A stretch of 64,000 nucleotides of DNA from the NCBI GenBank assembly GCA_947502405.1, contig CANMZT010000002.1, positions 62,001-126,000 of the forward strand. The letters are read 5' to 3'. Below, in pieces: positions 62,543-64,000 of the stretch; position 1 is the first letter of the stretch, and each line of letters opens with the position of its first letter. The notes beneath the pieces were generated by a model. It was not told the origin of the DNA. It made no database searches and saw only the letters and a program-made list of their open reading frames with translations. The translations under genes were made by a program, and so were the position numbers. This stretch comes from an uncultured Algibacter sp. GTDB lineage: Bacteria > Bacteroidota > Bacteroidia > Flavobacteriales > Flavobacteriaceae.

Positions 62543-64000
62543 TTACTCTAAAAACTTTACTGGTCCTTCTAATCCTATTCTAACCAAACCCTTATAACCT
62601 CTTGTCCATACATTAGTTAATGGATTATCAATAGATTTACAATAATTAGCTAAGACGGTTGTATAATGAATTTCAATTTGATTTTCTCCTGTTTTTAAAA
62701 GCCCTTTTACTGGGAATATTGGTTTACCATACCAATTCACTCCTACTTTTGCTCCATTAATGTAAAGTGTGGTAACACCACCGTTTGTTTCTCCTAAATC
62801 AATATGAGAATATTGTTCATTATTCTGAAAACTTGTTTTATAGATAAGTTCTCCTCCAAAAGACGTTTGTGTAGTATCTGATGATTGACTAAAATCAACA
62901 AGTTCGGTCATATGCCATGTAAAAGTTTTATTATCAATCCTCTTTCCAACAACCTCCCAATTGGCATCAATAATTTTATAATCCGTTATAGTATTCGATT
63001 TTGCTTTTGGTACTTCTTTGGGTTTTTCGTCTTCAAAAACTATCAATATGGATTCCAATGGATTTAATGAAATATTCAATTCATTTGAATTTGAACTATA
63101 TTGAAATGGTGTTCGCTCTCCGGTTTCTGGGTTCCACACATAAGGATACTTCGCTTCAACCGGGAATTTCACTTCAAAACTTGTAGTTTCAAACCTATGA
63201 ACATTTGTGAAAAAATAAAGATCTTTAGTTGCCGTGTATTGATGGATTTGATACACATTTTTTGTAGGATTACTAATTGAGACATCTGGCTTGATACCAG
63301 TTTCATTTAACATGTTTTGTGTCCATAAGAATAATGCTTTTAAAGATTCTGGTTTATCAATTTCAATTATGGCTTCAGGATAATTAGTGAATAAATCTTC
63401 CATAACTTTATTCACCAAAATATCATGTTCCTGATAATTAGAATAATGCAACGATTTAGTAGGCAATTTATCAACCACTACCACTTTTCCCCCAGATGCT
63501 ACAAAAGCTTTAATTTTTGAAGCCGATTCTGGACTAATGGATGTTAAACTGGCCAACACCAATAGTTTGTAGTTCATATTGCCATAGGAAATAACCCCAT
63601 CTTTTATTTTAGCACCTTCCAGGACATTTTGATTAACATATTCGCAAGAATACCCTAATTGGCTAATGGGTTCCCAAAGCTTATACAAATATCGCGGTTC
63701 TGTATGAAAAGGTTCTCTAGCTAAACCTTTATCTCCCCAAATATCAGATGTTGGTCCAATAATAGCAATGGATTTATCTGCTTGAGAATTTTGAAATACA
63801 GACGATAATCTCGCATTATAATCCACCCAAAGATTCAAGTGTTTCCACCAAGTATTCTGTTCGCTAAAATAAGCGCCATAACGAATCCAACCAGGAAACG
63901 GTTCTGATGCTGGCGAATAATTATAGCCATGTAATATAGAATGATTGATACCTGTAATAAAGTTCATATCATCATGTTGCTTTATTTCTTCTAAAGTGGT
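62543..64000 (-). CDS. GH106-type alpha-L-rhamnosidase, C-terminal part, truncated by window edge
   Basis: The frame is open up to the last base of the window, with eleven more codons upstream of the first internal ATG at 63967, so the gene continues beyond it. The visible 485 residues begin in the middle of the catalytic region (GINHSILHGYNYSPASEPFPGWIRYGAYFSEQNTWWKHLN), which fits GH106/BT_0986-type rhamnosidases. A Rossmann-like segment (LLVLASLTSISPESASKIKAFVASGGKVVVVDKLP), a beta domain and a final galactose-binding-like domain (FGGELIYKTSFQ...TLYINGAKVGVNWYGKPIFPV) follow. The enzyme removes alpha-L-rhamnose. The start and upstream neighbours lie outside the window. Confidence 0.8.
   Translation of the reverse strand, partial: TTLEEIKQHDDMNFITGINHSILHGYNYSPASEPFPGWIRYGAYFSEQNTWWKHLNLWVDYNARLSSVFQNSQADKSIAIIGPTSDIWGDKGLAREPFHTEPRYLYKLWEPISQLGYSCEYVNQNVLEGAKIKDGVISYGNMNYKLLVLASLTSISPESASKIKAFVASGGKVVVVDKLPTKSLHYSNYQEHDILVNKVMEDLFTNYPEAIIEIDKPESLKALFLWTQNMLNETGIKPDVSISNPTKNVYQIHQYTATKDLYFFTNVHRFETTSFEVKFPVEAKYPYVWNPETGERTPFQYSSNSNELNISLNPLESILIVFEDEKPKEVPKAKSNTITDYKIIDANWEVVGKRIDNKTFTWHMTELVDFSQSSDTTQTSFGGELIYKTSFQNNEQYSHIDLGETNGGVTTLYINGAKVGVNWYGKPIFPVKGLLKTGENQIEIHYTTVLANYCKSIDNPLTNVWTRGYKGLVRIGLEGPVKFLE

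Noticed and set aside
1-64000. CRISPR arrays, tRNA or rRNA genes, insertion sequences and prophage genes
   Set aside because: None was found on either strand. The only recurrent intergenic DNA is the operator repeat, the two-armed element and terminators.

Overview
The window is a low-GC stretch of a marine Bacteroidetes chromosome, almost certainly Flavobacteriaceae. It carries SusC/SusD pairs, a hybrid two-component sensor propeller, many lipoboxes, type IX secretion (T9SS) C-terminal sorting domains and TAnnTTTG-type promoter boxes. Most of it is a polysaccharide utilization locus (PUL). I assign it to ulvan, the sulfated rhamnose/uronic acid/xylose polysaccharide of green algae. The evidence is two beta-propeller lyases of the PL24/PL25 type, a PL28-type jelly-roll lyase, three GH78 and one GH106 rhamnosidases, GH39, GH3 and two GH43 enzymes, three sulfatases and an L-rhamnose mutarotase.

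Layout. 1-2573: truncated sensor propeller and a GntR regulator. 2713-12374: operon of two GH78, GH43 and two sulfatases. 12594-14291: GT-C-type membrane protein. 14701-21593: two lyase paralogues, an FN3 lipoprotein, RhaM and a small T9SS protein. 21784-25381: GH3 and GH5. 25526-30224: SusD/SusC. 30443-32621 (+ strand): two secreted proteins without assigned function. 32626-48387: a block with different logic (M1 peptidase, two HExxH lipoproteins, two TSP3-type lipoproteins, a second SusD/SusC pair, RidA, aminotransferase, secreted S51 peptidase, divergent Lrp regulator). 48415-60960: modular clan GH-A enzyme, GH39, DUF1080 protein, sulfatase, GH43 and GH78. 61349-62377 (+): PL28-like lyase. 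62543-end: truncated GH106.

How it works together (inference). Surface and secreted lyases cut ulvan, SusC/D imports oligosaccharides, and periplasmic sulfatases and glycosidases release rhamnose and xylose. RhaM then supplies the rhamnose anomer for catabolism. No GH88 or GH105 unsaturated-uronyl hydrolase is visible here, so that step must lie outside the window or be done by something else.

Two observations stand out. First, nearly every PUL transcription unit is preceded by a 15-bp direct repeat of the form CAGTA-N5-CAGGA, with CAG triplets 10 bp apart. At eight of twelve sites a TAnnTTTG-like box follows after exactly 22 bp, and at a ninth after 21 bp. This looks like the operator of one AraC-type activator and defines a regulon. 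Second, the 32.6-48.4 kb block lacks this operator and looks like a SusC/D-linked system for taking up and breaking down a peptide or polyamide, possibly cyanophycin-like, inserted into the PUL.
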